From NCBI RefSeq assembly GCF_008993995.1, contig NZ_BKNN01000008.1, forward strand, positions 1 through 64,000: a stretch of 64,000 nucleotides of DNA, read 5' to 3'. The notes below the pieces were generated by a model that was not told the DNA's origin, searched no databases, and saw only the letters and a list, made by a program, of their open reading frames with translations. Within the stretch, counting starts at the first letter, position 1. Each line of letters begins with the position of its first letter. This document shows positions 38,915-48,592 of this stretch, piece after piece. This DNA comes from Acinetobacter brisouii (GTDB lineage Bacteria; Pseudomonadota; Gammaproteobacteria; Pseudomonadales; Moraxellaceae). A program made the position numbers and the translations under genes.

Positions 38915-40039
38915 TTACTGACCGTCAAAGGTGATTTTACTGGTTGCATTCATCAGTTCATCAGCACCATCTTCTGATAGTTTGATCTGTAAGCGTAGAT
39001 CATTTGGTGAGTCAGCATGGCGAAGTGCATCTTTGTAAGTAATCTCTTTGGCTTTATAAAGGTCAAACAAGGCTTGGTCAAAGGTCTGCATTCCCAGTTC
39101 CCGTGAACGAGTCATTAGTGCTTTTAATTCGTGTGTTTCACCTTTACGAATGTAATCGGACATCAATGGACTATTGATCATGACTTCAATCGCTGCACGA
39201 CGTGAATTACCATCAACAGTTGGTACTAGTTGCTGGGCAACCACAGCACGTAAGTTGAGCGATAAATCCAGATAAATCTGCTCATGACGTTCTGTTTCAA
39301 AGAAGTGAATAATCCGCTCTAAGGCTTGGTTGGCGTTGTTGGCATGCAGGGTTGCAAGAACCAAGTGACCTGTTTCAGCAAATGCAATCGCATAGTCCAT
39401 CACTTCTTTGGTACGAATCTCACCAATCAAGATGACATCAGGTGCTTGACGTAAAGTATTTTTTAGTGCGACTTCAAATGAGTTGGTATCAATTCCGACT
39501 TCACGTTGAGTCATGATACAACCTGCATGCTGATGCACGAACTCAATTGGGTCTTCAATGGTAATAATATGCCCTTTTGAGTTGTGGTTTCGATAACCCA
39601 AAAGTGCAGCCAAAGAGGTCGATTTACCTGTACCTGTTGCCCCGACAAAGATAATAATACCGCGTTTAGACATCACGAGATCTTTGAGTACAGGCGGGAG
39701 TCGTAGATCATCTACCGTTGGGATGTGATGTTCAATACGACGTAATACCATGCCTGGTAAATCACGTTGGTAAAAGGCACTGACACGGTAACGGCGGCTT
39801 TGTTCGCGGTTGGTAATGGCAAAGTTGCATTCACGGGTTTCACGAAATTCCTGACGCTGTTTTTCACTCATGATCGAGTAAATGAGTTGATCAACAATTT
39901 CGCCTGTGAGTTTGGTCGATGAAATGGGCGTGAGTTGCCCATTAATTTTCATTGATGGTTCAACATCGGCAGTAATAAATAAGTCCGATGCTTTTTTCTC
40001 ACTCATTAAGTTGAGTAAGTCATTAAAATCCATAGCCAT
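38915..40039 (-). CDS. pilU: type IV pilus retraction ATPase PilU
   Basis: A 374-residue PilT-like ATPase that helps PilT to retract pili. Walker A is GATGTGKST (about 132-140), the Asp box has IITIEDPIEFVHQ, Walker B is DVILIGEIR and the His box is GHLVLATLHANN. The longer C-terminus (DGADELMNATSKITFDGQ) and AETGHLV context fit PilU. It lies 21 bp after pilT; the two are one operon. Confidence 0.93.
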   Translation of the reverse strand: MAMDFNDLLNLMSEKKASDLFITADVEPSMKINGQLTPISSTKLTGEIVDQLIYSIMSEKQRQEFRETRECNFAITNREQSRRYRVSAFYQRDLPGMVLRRIEHHIPTVDDLRLPPVLKDLVMSKRGIIIFVGATGTGKSTSLAALLGYRNHNSKGHIITIEDPIEFVHQHAGCIMTQREVGIDTNSFEVALKNTLRQAPDVILIGEIRTKEVMDYAIAFAETGHLVLATLHANNANQALERIIHFFETERHEQIYLDLSLNLRAVVAQQLVPTVDGNSRRAAIEVMINSPLMSDYIRKGETHELKALMTRSRELGMQTFDQALFDLYKAKEITYKDALRHADSPNDLRLQIKLSEDGADELMNATSKITFDGQ

Positions 40040-40060
40040 GAAAAATTCTTATTCCTTAAA

Positions 40061-41098
40061 CTACATAAATGTTTCTGGTTGTTTTGCAGCAGTCCGTGCG
40101 ACATCTTTGGTAATCACACCTTTGCTCACCAATGTTTTTAAACTTTGATCGAGTGTGGTCATACCTTGGTTTGCACCTGTTTGAATGGCTGAGTACATTT
40201 GCGCGACTTTGTTTTCACGAATCAGGTTACGAATTGCAGGCACACCCAGCATGATTTCATGGGCTGCGACACGACCACCACCTGTCTTTTTCAGCAGGGT
40301 TTGTGAAATGACCGCTTGTAAAGATTCAGACAACATCGCACGAACCATGTCTTTTTCTTCAGCAGGGAATACGTCAATTACACGGTCAATGGTTTTTGCT
40401 GCTGAGGTGGTATGGAGTGTTCCAAAGACCAAGTGACCTGTTTCTGCCGCAGTCAGTGCCAAACGAATGGTTTCCAAGTCACGCATCTCACCCACCAAAA
40501 TAATGTCAGGGTCTTCACGCAGTGCCGAACGCAGTGCTTCGTTAAAGCCATGCGTGTCACGGTGAACTTCACGCTGATTGATCAGACATTTTTTAGAAGG
40601 ATGTACAAATTCGATTGGGTCTTCGACGGTTAAGATGTGGTCATAACGATTGTCATTAATATAATCGAGCATGGCTGCGAGCGTTGTAGATTTCCCCGAA
40701 CCTGTTGGCCCTGTGACTAACACAATACCCCGGGGGAATTCGCAAATTTCTTTAAAAATATTGCCCAAACCCAAATCATCCATCGTCAAAATTTTAGATG
40801 GAATGGTACGAAATACAGCGCCTGCGCCACGGTTTTGGTTAAATGCGTTGACACGGAAACGTGCAACCCCAGGGACTTCAAAAGAAAAGTCAGTTTCGAG
40901 CTTTTCTTCATAATCGTGGCGTTGTTTATCGTTCATGATATCGTAAATGAGACGATGGACATCTTTATGCTCTAGTGCAGGAAGATTGATGCGACGTACT
41001 TCACCGTCGATACGAATCATGGGTGGGAGACCTGCTGAAAGGTGTAAATCTGACGCCCCATTTTTTGCAGAAAAAGCCAGTAATTCTGTAATATCCAT
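40061..41098 (-). CDS. pilT: type IV pilus retraction ATPase PilT
   Basis: A 345-residue hexameric motor for pilus retraction, used in twitching and DNA uptake. The N-terminal PAS-like domain is followed by Walker A GPTGSGKSTT (about 129-138), LTVEDPIEFVH, DIILVGEMRD and the retraction motif AIRNLIRE near residue 270. First gene of pilTU and divergent from the YggS gene. Confidence 0.95.
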   Translation of the reverse strand: MDITELLAFSAKNGASDLHLSAGLPPMIRIDGEVRRINLPALEHKDVHRLIYDIMNDKQRHDYEEKLETDFSFEVPGVARFRVNAFNQNRGAGAVFRTIPSKILTMDDLGLGNIFKEICEFPRGIVLVTGPTGSGKSTTLAAMLDYINDNRYDHILTVEDPIEFVHPSKKCLINQREVHRDTHGFNEALRSALREDPDIILVGEMRDLETIRLALTAAETGHLVFGTLHTTSAAKTIDRVIDVFPAEEKDMVRAMLSESLQAVISQTLLKKTGGGRVAAHEIMLGVPAIRNLIRENKVAQMYSAIQTGANQGMTTLDQSLKTLVSKGVITKDVARTAAKQPETFM

Positions 41099-41205
41099 TC
41101 TTGCCCCAAAGTGTTCGTTATTTTTGTAAAATAATAACGATTTTCAAAACATCTAACCAATACTTTCCACTGCAAATCATGAAAAATCTTGAGAGATGCC
41201 TGTTT

Positions 41206-41892
41206 ATGAATCATTACCAAGAATCGCGTGATGCTGTATTGCATCAAATCCAGCATGCATGCACACAATCTGGTCGTTCTGCTGATCAAGTCCAGTTGCT
41301 TGCGGTGTCGAAAACCCATCCGAGTGAAGCTTTACGTGCCATGTATGCAACGGGGCAACGTGCATTTGGGGAAAATTATTTACAAGAAGCACTTGATAAA
41401 ATTGAAGCATTACAAGACCTCGCAATTGAGTGGCATTTTATTGGGCATGTACAGCGCAATAAAACCAAGCATTTGGCTGAGAAATTTGACTGGGTCCATG
41501 GGGTTGACCGTTTAATTATTGCTGAGCGCTTGTCGAGCCAGCGAGCAGAGACGGCTCAGCCGCTTAATATCTGCTTACAGGTCAATATTGATGGACAGGA
41601 TACGAAAGATGGCTGTGCGCCTGAAGAAGTCGCAAGTTTAGTCAAACAGATCAGCCAGCTTGCAAATTTACGTTTGCGTGGCCTGATGGTGATTCCTGCA
41701 CCAAATAATCAGCAAGCTTTTAGCGATGCTCAAGCCTTGTTTGAAAAAGTTAAAGTACAACATACACATCCTGAAGATTGGGATACCTTAAGCATGGGCA
41801 TGTCGGGAGATCTTGAAGCTGCCATTGCCGCAGGTTCAACTATGGTACGCATCGGTACGGCACTGTTTGGAGCGCGCGACTACCAAAAATAA
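41206..41892 (+). CDS. YggS-family PLP homeostasis protein
   Basis: A 228-residue alanine-racemase-like TIM barrel that binds PLP without known catalysis. VSKTHP carries the PLP Lys (about 36-41). Other marks: FGENYLQEALDKI, WHFIGHVQRNK, LMVIPAP and LSMGMSGDLEAAIAAGSTMVRIGTALFG as a stretched C-terminal signature. It stands divergent from pilT, which is a common order in gammaproteobacteria. Start MNHYQES has a GAGAG site. Confidence 0.92.
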   Translation: MNHYQESRDAVLHQIQHACTQSGRSADQVQLLAVSKTHPSEALRAMYATGQRAFGENYLQEALDKIEALQDLAIEWHFIGHVQRNKTKHLAEKFDWVHGVDRLIIAERLSSQRAETAQPLNICLQVNIDGQDTKDGCAPEEVASLVKQISQLANLRLRGLMVIPAPNNQQAFSDAQALFEKVKVQHTHPEDWDTLSMGMSGDLEAAIAAGSTMVRIGTALFGARDYQK

Positions 41893-41906
41893 TTGGAGAG
41901 GGAGTT

Positions 41907-42179
41907 TTGAGTCAAACAAAAATAAAATGGACAGCGTTGTTGGTGGCTGTCATATTCTTTATGGAGAATCTGGATGCCACCATTATCACCGCAGTTTTAC
42001 CCGCACTGGCTCAAAGTTTTCATGCCACAGCAATTGATCTAAATATCGGAATCAGTGCTTATTTACTGGCGGTAGCCATTTTTATTCCGATGAGTGGCTG
42101 GATGGTTGACCACTTTGGCGCCCGCACGATTTTTGTTTCAACGGCTCTTTTTCTTATCCCACAATTTCGATCTGACTAG
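41907..42179 (+). pseudogene. N-terminal fragment of a DHA2-type MFS transporter
   Basis: A TTG-started ORF behind the strong site GGAGAGGGAG. The first 80 residues carry two to three membrane helices and the DHA2 opening MENLDATIITAVLPALAQ. Homology ends at about 42150 (FVSTALF), where the sequence turns into the antisense of the sbcC 3' end. Full transporters have about 450-500 residues, so a deletion removed over 80 percent of the gene and joined it to sbcC. Confidence 0.85.
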
Positions 42180-45100
42180 CCCCTGAACCCAGTGGTTGTA
42201 CCTGAATTTGCACAGGAATGCGTTCATGCATGTCTTGAATATGCGAGATTAGCACCACTTTACGTCCCTGATTTTGCAATTGGTCGAGGGCATTCATCAC
42301 CATGTGCAGTGACGAAGCATCGAGCGTACCAAAGCCTTCATCAATAAATAGTGATTCAATTTTCATGGAACCCGATGCCATGTTGGCAATTGCCAGTGAC
42401 AAGGAGAGGGCGGTCAGGAAAGATTCACCACCCGACAACGAAGCAACTGAACGCACTTCACCATCCATGTCATGGTCGATAATCGCAAGGCTCAACGAAT
42501 TATCTAGGCGTTTCAGGGTATAGCGCTGCGAAAGCATAGCCAGTTGCTGATTGGCATATTCGAGCAGAATGTCCAGATTATATTGCTGGGCAAAGTCGCG
42601 GAATTTTTTACCAGTCGAGTCACCCATTAAGCCTGAAATTTTGCCCCAGCGATGTTCTTCCTGCTGGATGTTTTGAATCTGTTTGGCAAATTGCTGCTGC
42701 TTTTCCAGATTGCGCTGATGCAATTCCAGTTTGAGTCTGACCTCATCTCGTTGTACTTGAGTGCGTTGCAGTGTTTCAAGCAGAGCGGTGAGTTCAGTTT
42801 GGAGTTGTGCAAACTCGATGGCAGGTTGTTGGGTTAAATGTTGCTGTAATTGCTCCCGAATAGCTTTGAGTGCAGCAAATGCATCTGCTAACTCTCGTTC
42901 AGCCATGTGTACGTGTTGGCGCATCTGCTGAATCTGTTCAGGTGTAATGCTTTGCAGTTGCACAAGCTGTATCGTATCAAAATCAGCATGTTGTTTGAGC
43001 CACTGTTCGATTTCAAGGGTAGCATTTTGATGCTGTGCGGTGACTTGTTGCTGTTGTGTTTTGAGCTGATCGAGTAGACGCTGCTGTGCATCAAACTGAT
43101 CGCGCACTTGTTCAAAGCGTTCACGCACTCGATTAAATTCAAGCTGTAATTTTTGACGCTGCTCATCATACTGCTTGAGCCATTTACACGGCTTTTCAAT
43201 TTGTACTTGCGTGATCTCAAAAATCAGTTGAATGGCTTGACTTGTATTTTCTTTGCCTTGCTTTTCAAATTGTTCTTGCTCGTTTTTAGCCTGTTGGAGT
43301 TGTGTCTGTTGATGTTCGACTTGTAATGATTTTTGTTTTAAGTCCTGCATTTTCGCATTGAGCTGCTGCATCAGTGAGTCAATGTACTGTAAATGCTGAT
43401 GACGCTGATGGAGCAGTTGCATAATGTTTTGAGCAGTATTTAAAGTGTGTTTTTGCCAAGTGACACGTTGTTCGGTACTGAGTAACTCAAGCAGATCATC
43501 AAGGGCTTGCTCGGACTGTTGAATGACAGACATCTGTTGCGAGAGCTGTTGAATGCTTTGGGCGAGGGTGCGTTGCTGTTTTTGAGTATCACCCAGTTGT
43601 TGAATCGTTTGCTCAATTTTTTGTTGGTCGAGCTGAAGATTTTGCATCGTTTGTGTAAGTTGTTGCTGATTTGACTTAGGTGATTGAGCAAGATCGAGTT
43701 GGATCTGCGCTTCGGTACAGGCATGCTGAATGGCTTGTTCTTGCTTTTCTCGTTCAGTTGTTAAGCGATTCAGTTGTGCTTGCTGTTGAGTGAGTGCCGC
43801 GCTGTTTTGGATATGCGTTTGCTGTGTCTGTTGCCACGTTTGAAAGAGTTCTTGCTCAAGTTGCAATGCGTGTTGTTCTTGCTGTTGCTGTAAATGAAAC
43901 AGCTCATTGGAAAGTGCAGAATGATCCGTTTTAAAGGGATGCTCTGTACTGCCACAGACTAAACAGGCTTCACCATCGACCAATTGTTCACGTAGCTTTT
44001 CAATATGTTCAGTATGTAGCAAACGTTGTTGCTGCAACATCTGTTGCAACTGCTCACGCTGTTGTTTTTGCGTGTGATATTGCTGCTCACTTTTCTCCAG
44101 TTGTTGGATGCTGTGCTGAATCTTTTGCGTCAGTTCCTCGCAGGTTGCTTGAACCTTGTTGGTCTCTAAATCAAGCTGTAGATACTGTTGAAATTGGGTT
44201 GTGATGGTATTGAGTCGATAGTTTTTATCTATATTTTCCCCATGTTTTTCGCGGAGCTGTGTTAACTGCTGATCAATGCTTTGTTCATCACCAGCGTGCT
44301 GTTTTAGCAATGCGAGTTGTTGCTGTTTTTCACTTAACTGCATTTGCGCCGTGTTGAATTCACCGTACTGCTGTTCGAAGTTATGTAATTGCTGAATAAA
44401 GCGTTGTAGTGGTGAAAGATATGCTGCAATGCCTTGGTCTAAACGGGCGAATTGTCCAGTCTGTTCAAGCTGTTGCGTGATTTGTTCTTGTTGGTTATTG
44501 AGTTGATCGCATTCCGTTTGTAATTGGTTTTGCTGTTGTAAGAGTGGCTCCAAATCTTGTTTTAATTGATTAAACTTTGCTTCAGCCTTTTTAAATTGTT
44601 CACCTATCAGCTTACGATCTCGAATACAGTCGCGTACCTGATCCAGTTGTACTTTATACATTTGCTCAAAATGTAGTTGAGTTTTAAGCTGAGCATCAAC
44701 GGTTTGAAACGTATTTTTTTCTTGGCTAAAACTTTTTTCAACCTCAGAAAATAACGATTCAGCAGATTGAATTTTGGGTTGTAACTGATTCAGTTCTGCC
44801 TGCGTTTTTTGCTGTTGAATCACGCTTGAGCGGATAGACGCAAAAGTTTCAAGTTGCTTGAGTTGCTCACGTTCAGTACTGAGTTGCTCGACTTTTTGTT
44901 GCTGCTCAAGCTGATGTTGCTGACGTTGCTGAACATCATTTTCCAATTTTTGCTGCTGGGTAAACCAGCGTTGATATTGCTCAAGTAAGGTTCTTTCAGT
45001 CTCCAGTGTTTTCAGCTTTTCATTGCGCTGTTGCAGTTGCTCGTTGAGTTCAGCTACAGCATCATCGGACAAAATTTCAATATGTCCGAGTACATTTTCC

Positions 45101-45750
45101 AGTTCTTTGCGCTGTTTGCTGATTTCACGGGTTTTTTCAAATGCCAGTTGCCCGATTTTGGCAAAAATTGCCGAGTTGGTCAGGTATTCCAGTAGTTCGC
45201 CCCGTTCACTGTCACGTGCTTTTAAAAATGCCGTGACTTCAGACTGTGCAAGGAGAACTGCACGAGTAAATTGTTCAAAGGATAACTGGGTAATGTTTTT
45301 AATATTTTCATCGACTGCTTTGGTTTTATCGGCAATCACCACGCTATCTGTCAGGCAAGTGAGAGAACGTTGCACACTTTGCAATTTTGCGTTTGGATTT
45401 TCACGGGCGCGTTTCAGTTCCCAACGTGCCAGATAACGCTTTTGGTCGGGTGCAATAAAACTGACTTCGGCAAAACCGTGTCCCGTCCCACGTCTTAATA
45501 CGGTGAGCGGTGAGTTGGTGAGTAACTCTGAACCATCGACGTCTTGCAGTTTGCCATCGCTTTCTTTGAGACGCGGTATTTTATTAAATAGGGCAAGGCA
45601 CATGGCATCTAAAATGGTAGATTTACCTGCGCCTGTTTTACCTGTAATCGCGATCAGCCCTGCATTGGCCAACGGTTGAGATTCAAAATCAATGCACTGT
45701 TCACCTGCAAGGGACGCCAAATTTTTTATACGAATAGATAAAATTTTCAT
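42154..45750 (-). CDS. sbcC: exonuclease subunit SbcC (Rad50-like)
   Basis: An SMC-like ATPase of 1198 residues. Walker A is GKTGAGKSTILDAMC near residue 37. Two very Gln-rich coiled-coil arms flank the zinc hook CLVCGSTEH (about 600). The C-terminal signature is in SLSGGESFLTALSLSL, followed by Walker B LFIDEGFGTLD. With SbcD it opens hairpins and trims blocked DNA ends. An ATG with AAGGA is the start; a TTG two codons earlier is not needed. Its 3' end abuts a deletion junction. Confidence 0.95.
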   Translation of the reverse strand: MKILSIRIKNLASLAGEQCIDFESQPLANAGLIAITGKTGAGKSTILDAMCLALFNKIPRLKESDGKLQDVDGSELLTNSPLTVLRRGTGHGFAEVSFIAPDQKRYLARWELKRARENPNAKLQSVQRSLTCLTDSVVIADKTKAVDENIKNITQLSFEQFTRAVLLAQSEVTAFLKARDSERGELLEYLTNSAIFAKIGQLAFEKTREISKQRKELENVLGHIEILSDDAVAELNEQLQQRNEKLKTLETERTLLEQYQRWFTQQQKLENDVQQRQQHQLEQQQKVEQLSTEREQLKQLETFASIRSSVIQQQKTQAELNQLQPKIQSAESLFSEVEKSFSQEKNTFQTVDAQLKTQLHFEQMYKVQLDQVRDCIRDRKLIGEQFKKAEAKFNQLKQDLEPLLQQQNQLQTECDQLNNQQEQITQQLEQTGQFARLDQGIAAYLSPLQRFIQQLHNFEQQYGEFNTAQMQLSEKQQQLALLKQHAGDEQSIDQQLTQLREKHGENIDKNYRLNTITTQFQQYLQLDLETNKVQATCEELTQKIQHSIQQLEKSEQQYHTQKQQREQLQQMLQQQRLLHTEHIEKLREQLVDGEACLVCGSTEHPFKTDHSALSNELFHLQQQQEQHALQLEQELFQTWQQTQQTHIQNSAALTQQQAQLNRLTTEREKQEQAIQHACTEAQIQLDLAQSPKSNQQQLTQTMQNLQLDQQKIEQTIQQLGDTQKQQRTLAQSIQQLSQQMSVIQQSEQALDDLLELLSTEQRVTWQKHTLNTAQNIMQLLHQRHQHLQYIDSLMQQLNAKMQDLKQKSLQVEHQQTQLQQAKNEQEQFEKQGKENTSQAIQLIFEITQVQIEKPCKWLKQYDEQRQKLQLEFNRVRERFEQVRDQFDAQQRLLDQLKTQQQQVTAQHQNATLEIEQWLKQHADFDTIQLVQLQSITPEQIQQMRQHVHMAERELADAFAALKAIREQLQQHLTQQPAIEFAQLQTELTALLETLQRTQVQRDEVRLKLELHQRNLEKQQQFAKQIQNIQQEEHRWGKISGLMGDSTGKKFRDFAQQYNLDILLEYANQQLAMLSQRYTLKRLDNSLSLAIIDHDMDGEVRSVASLSGGESFLTALSLSLAIANMASGSMKIESLFIDEGFGTLDASSLHMVMNALDQLQNQGRKVVLISHIQDMHERIPVQIQVQPLGSGASQIEIVG

Positions 45751-45759
45751 GGTCAATCC

Positions 45760-47010
45760 TTAAGCAGAGGGTTCATCGTCGAGGGCATGTTGGGCTTGTT
45801 CAATGAGAAGCTGAAAATCTTTAAGCACGCTTGCATCGGCTTCGTAGCCCTGTTTTTGCCACAAAGTTTGAAATAGTTTTTCAGGCGTTGGCGGCTCTAA
45901 ACTTAAATGTGCTGCCTGCTCAGGTTGCTGCTCATTGGGCAAATATTGGCGTGAAATCCGCACCAGTCGATAGCGATTTTTCGGTAAGGCATCTTCAAAC
46001 TGTTGGCGTAAATTCAGGGCAGGCGGCTGAGTGGTATGGTATTCAATATCGACATATTCGCGCTGTTCGATCTCGTCAATTTCGCCGTGTGGCAGTGCCT
46101 GTAACTGGGCAAAGACATCTTCCAGACTGCCACGAATGGCGATCAGTTGAATGCTGCGCGGTACGGCAACGGCATCAAACTGATACGACTGCTCGGTATT
46201 TTGTGGGTCAAGCCGCACATCGACAATCTGGTGTTTATAGCGAATTTCACTAAAGGACAGGGGAATGGGTGAACCACTATAGCGGATATGCGCTTGCCCG
46301 ACTTTTTGCGGTTTGTGCAAATGTCCCAGTGCGACATAATCAATCGCATCGTCAAATAAAGTAGTCGATAAGGCTTCTTCATTGCCAATAATAATCGGGC
46401 GTTCTGAGTCTGAAGTTTCTGCACCTTGCATATGGGCATGTGACATTAAAATCAGCGCTTGTTCAGGTGTTTTTTTACGTTTGGCTTCTTCAATTAAGGT
46501 GTGGTGCAGATATTCAATCGCGGATTGGCTGGTACTGGTCTGATCATTCAGCCCTGTAATTTCAGCAGAACGTAAAAACGGCAGTGCCACACACCATGCC
46601 ACAATATTTTTTTGTACATCGTAAATTGGCAAAATTAGCCGTTCGGTATTCAGGCTTTTATCGTCATTCCATCGAATGACACCGACCGCTTTGGCATTGT
46701 ATTTTTCGAGCAGTGGTTCAACCTGTTCAATCCGATAGCCTGAGTCATGGTTACCTGCAATCATCAGGGTTTGCATGTGTGGTGCAGCGTCATGTGCATC
46801 GGCAAGGAACTGATAAAGCTGCTTTTGTGCCTGAGAGCTGGGGTTGATGACATCGAAAATATCCCCTGCAATCAGGAGGGCGTGCGGTTGTTTGTCTTTG
46901 ATCTGCTGAATGAGCCATGCCAGAAATTGTTCATGTTCATAGTGGCGCGAGTGGTTATAAAAAAACTGTCCCAAATGCCAGTCTGAGGTATGAAGAAAAT
47001 GCACGCTCAT
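45760..47010 (-). CDS. sbcD: exonuclease subunit SbcD (Mre11-like)
   Basis: A 416-residue Mn-dependent phosphoesterase. Motifs: HTSDWHLGQFF (about 6-16), AGDIFDVINPSS, MIAGNHDSGYR and YVALGHLHKPQ. It forms the SbcCD complex with the following gene, 9 bp away. The two are one operon. Confidence 0.95.
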   Translation of the reverse strand: MSVHFLHTSDWHLGQFFYNHSRHYEHEQFLAWLIQQIKDKQPHALLIAGDIFDVINPSSQAQKQLYQFLADAHDAAPHMQTLMIAGNHDSGYRIEQVEPLLEKYNAKAVGVIRWNDDKSLNTERLILPIYDVQKNIVAWCVALPFLRSAEITGLNDQTSTSQSAIEYLHHTLIEEAKRKKTPEQALILMSHAHMQGAETSDSERPIIIGNEEALSTTLFDDAIDYVALGHLHKPQKVGQAHIRYSGSPIPLSFSEIRYKHQIVDVRLDPQNTEQSYQFDAVAVPRSIQLIAIRGSLEDVFAQLQALPHGEIDEIEQREYVDIEYHTTQPPALNLRQQFEDALPKNRYRLVRISRQYLPNEQQPEQAAHLSLEPPTPEKLFQTLWQKQGYEADASVLKDFQLLIEQAQHALDDEPSA

Positions 47011-47361
47011 AAAGTGAAAAGTCCTGCCGATGAATGTTCCTAAGGTAGCATAAAGCCTTACAGGAGAACGAAGAAATTGGCATCATAGGGTCTTAATTTG
47101 AAATTTTTTTTCCGCTAGATATGCTGAGTTAAAATCAGATCGGAGATATATTTTTTGAATGATGCTCTGTTCATTAAAGCATCAAATTTGTGTTTAAATC
47201 TTTATTGTAAGTATGTTTTAAAGGTTTATTTTAAAGAAGAATTTTCCTGATTTAAGCCATAAGAAATCAGATATTTTATATAATCACGTATATTGTTTTT
47301 TGTGCGACTGATCTCCATATACAATACATCAGAGATGGAATATGATGAAAAAAAGAGATCT
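47011..47361. other. non-coding stretch upstream of sbcD
   Basis: AT-rich, with no ORF of note and no repeat that I could see. It should contain the sbcD promoter, and it ends at the 3' end of the candidate RNA gene. Confidence 0.4.
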
Positions 47362-47535
47362 AGAAAAAAATAAGACCAACGATTTGAGTGATGATAAATC
47401 GTTGGTCTAAAGTACTTCGTACAACGGGTTTTTGTTTTAATTTACCCGAGGAACAAATGTTGGAGTTTAAGGTCACCGAAGTTTAACTTTTGCGGATGCC
47501 GTGCAAAAAACTTCGGTTGCTACTGACCTTGTACC
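47362..47535 (-). ncRNA. candidate small RNA with intrinsic terminator
   Basis: On the minus strand, AGACCAACGATTT pairs with AAATCGTTGGTCT (47396-47408 with 47373-47385) and is followed by TTATTTTTTT, a strong terminator. No gene lies upstream on that strand, because the next gene (47688) runs the other way. The roughly 170 nt before the terminator fold well: AAGGTCA/TGACCTT outside, CCGAAGTTT/AAACTTCGG inside, TTTTGC/GCAAAA at the tip (about 47469-47534), and CGGGT/ACCCG at 47434-47457. TATATA near 47540 may be the -10. No ATG-started ORF is present. It does not look like 6S RNA, tmRNA or 4.5S RNA. Confidence 0.55.
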
Positions 47536-47687
47536 CTATATAACGTCATCAGTTTGGCAATGGTTGACAAGAAAAATGAAAAAAAGCAAAAAAAATTCAA
47601 AAAAATTAACTTCGCTGAAGAATTAAACAACTCATGTTATATTTAAATCATTCTAGAAAAATATAAATTGTATCGGGAGAAGAAGAT

Positions 47688-48590
47688 ATGCTCACTCCGA
47701 CGGTTTTGGTTACAGGTGCATCTGGTTTTATTGGTAGCTATTTATTACCTGATTTGCTTGAACGTCAGTATCGTGTGATTGCTTTGAGTCGTCATCAACG
47801 GGTTTCACATCAAGCCAATCTGCATTGGATTCAAGATTTACAGCAAGCCAATGGTGAAGTGATTGATTATGTAATTAATTTGGCTGGAGAGAGTATTGGT
47901 AAGGGGCGTTGGACAGCTCGCCGTAAGCAGCAGTTGATTGATAGCCGAGTCCAGACCAGTAGGCAGCTCTTCTACTGGCTACAACAGCAACGACAACAAC
48001 CTCAACTGATTATTTCAGGTTCAGCGATTGGCTATTATGGTATAGACGAATCTGAACGGTGGACAAAAATTTGTGATGAAACAGCTGCACCTCAAGCGAT
48101 TTTTATGTCAGAGCTTTGTCAGCAATGGGAGCAGGCAGCATTGGCTTATAAAGAGCAGTATCCCATTAAGATCATTCGTTTAGGGGTTGTTTTTGCGAAG
48201 AAAGGGGGTATCTTGCCGCAGATGTTACAGCCAATCAAATGGCGACTGGCGGGAAAAATTGGACATGGTCGCCAGCCTGTGACGTGGGTGCATATTGCTG
48301 ATGTGCTTGGAGCGATTGAGTTTTTGATGCGTCATCGACCTGCCGCACAGATTTTCAATGTCGTATCGCCTGAGCAGATCACACAACAGCAGTTTGTACA
48401 GTGTGCTGCACATTGCTTACAGGTTCGACCGCTACTCACTGCGCCAAGTATAGCTTTTAAATGCTTGATGGGTGAGCAATCACAACTGATTTTAAATGGT
48501 CAGTTTGTCCAGCCTAAAGCCCTACTGAATGCAGGCTATCATTTTCATTACCCAACGCTAGATCAGGCCTTGCATCAGATTTTAGGTTGA
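47688..48590 (+). CDS. TIGR01777-family NAD-dependent epimerase-like protein
   Basis: A 300-residue protein of the YfcH/TIGR01777 group: an N-terminal GASGFIGSYL dinucleotide fold, NLAGESIGKGRW (family hallmark), SGSAIGYYG and a C-terminal DUF1731-like end (LLNAGYHFHYPTLDQAL). It may act on a nucleotide sugar or quinone-like substrate, which is unproven. It is convergent with thiO, with a 2-bp gap. Confidence 0.88.
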   Translation: MLTPTVLVTGASGFIGSYLLPDLLERQYRVIALSRHQRVSHQANLHWIQDLQQANGEVIDYVINLAGESIGKGRWTARRKQQLIDSRVQTSRQLFYWLQQQRQQPQLIISGSAIGYYGIDESERWTKICDETAAPQAIFMSELCQQWEQAALAYKEQYPIKIIRLGVVFAKKGGILPQMLQPIKWRLAGKIGHGRQPVTWVHIADVLGAIEFLMRHRPAAQIFNVVSPEQITQQQFVQCAAHCLQVRPLLTAPSIAFKCLMGEQSQLILNGQFVQPKALLNAGYHFHYPTLDQALHQILG

Positions 48591-48592
48591 AT

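Noticed and set aside
47362-47535. 6S RNA, tmRNA or 4.5S RNA
   Set aside because: No 5'-3' end pairing with a central bubble, no tag reading frame with tRNA-like ends and no conserved SRP tip.
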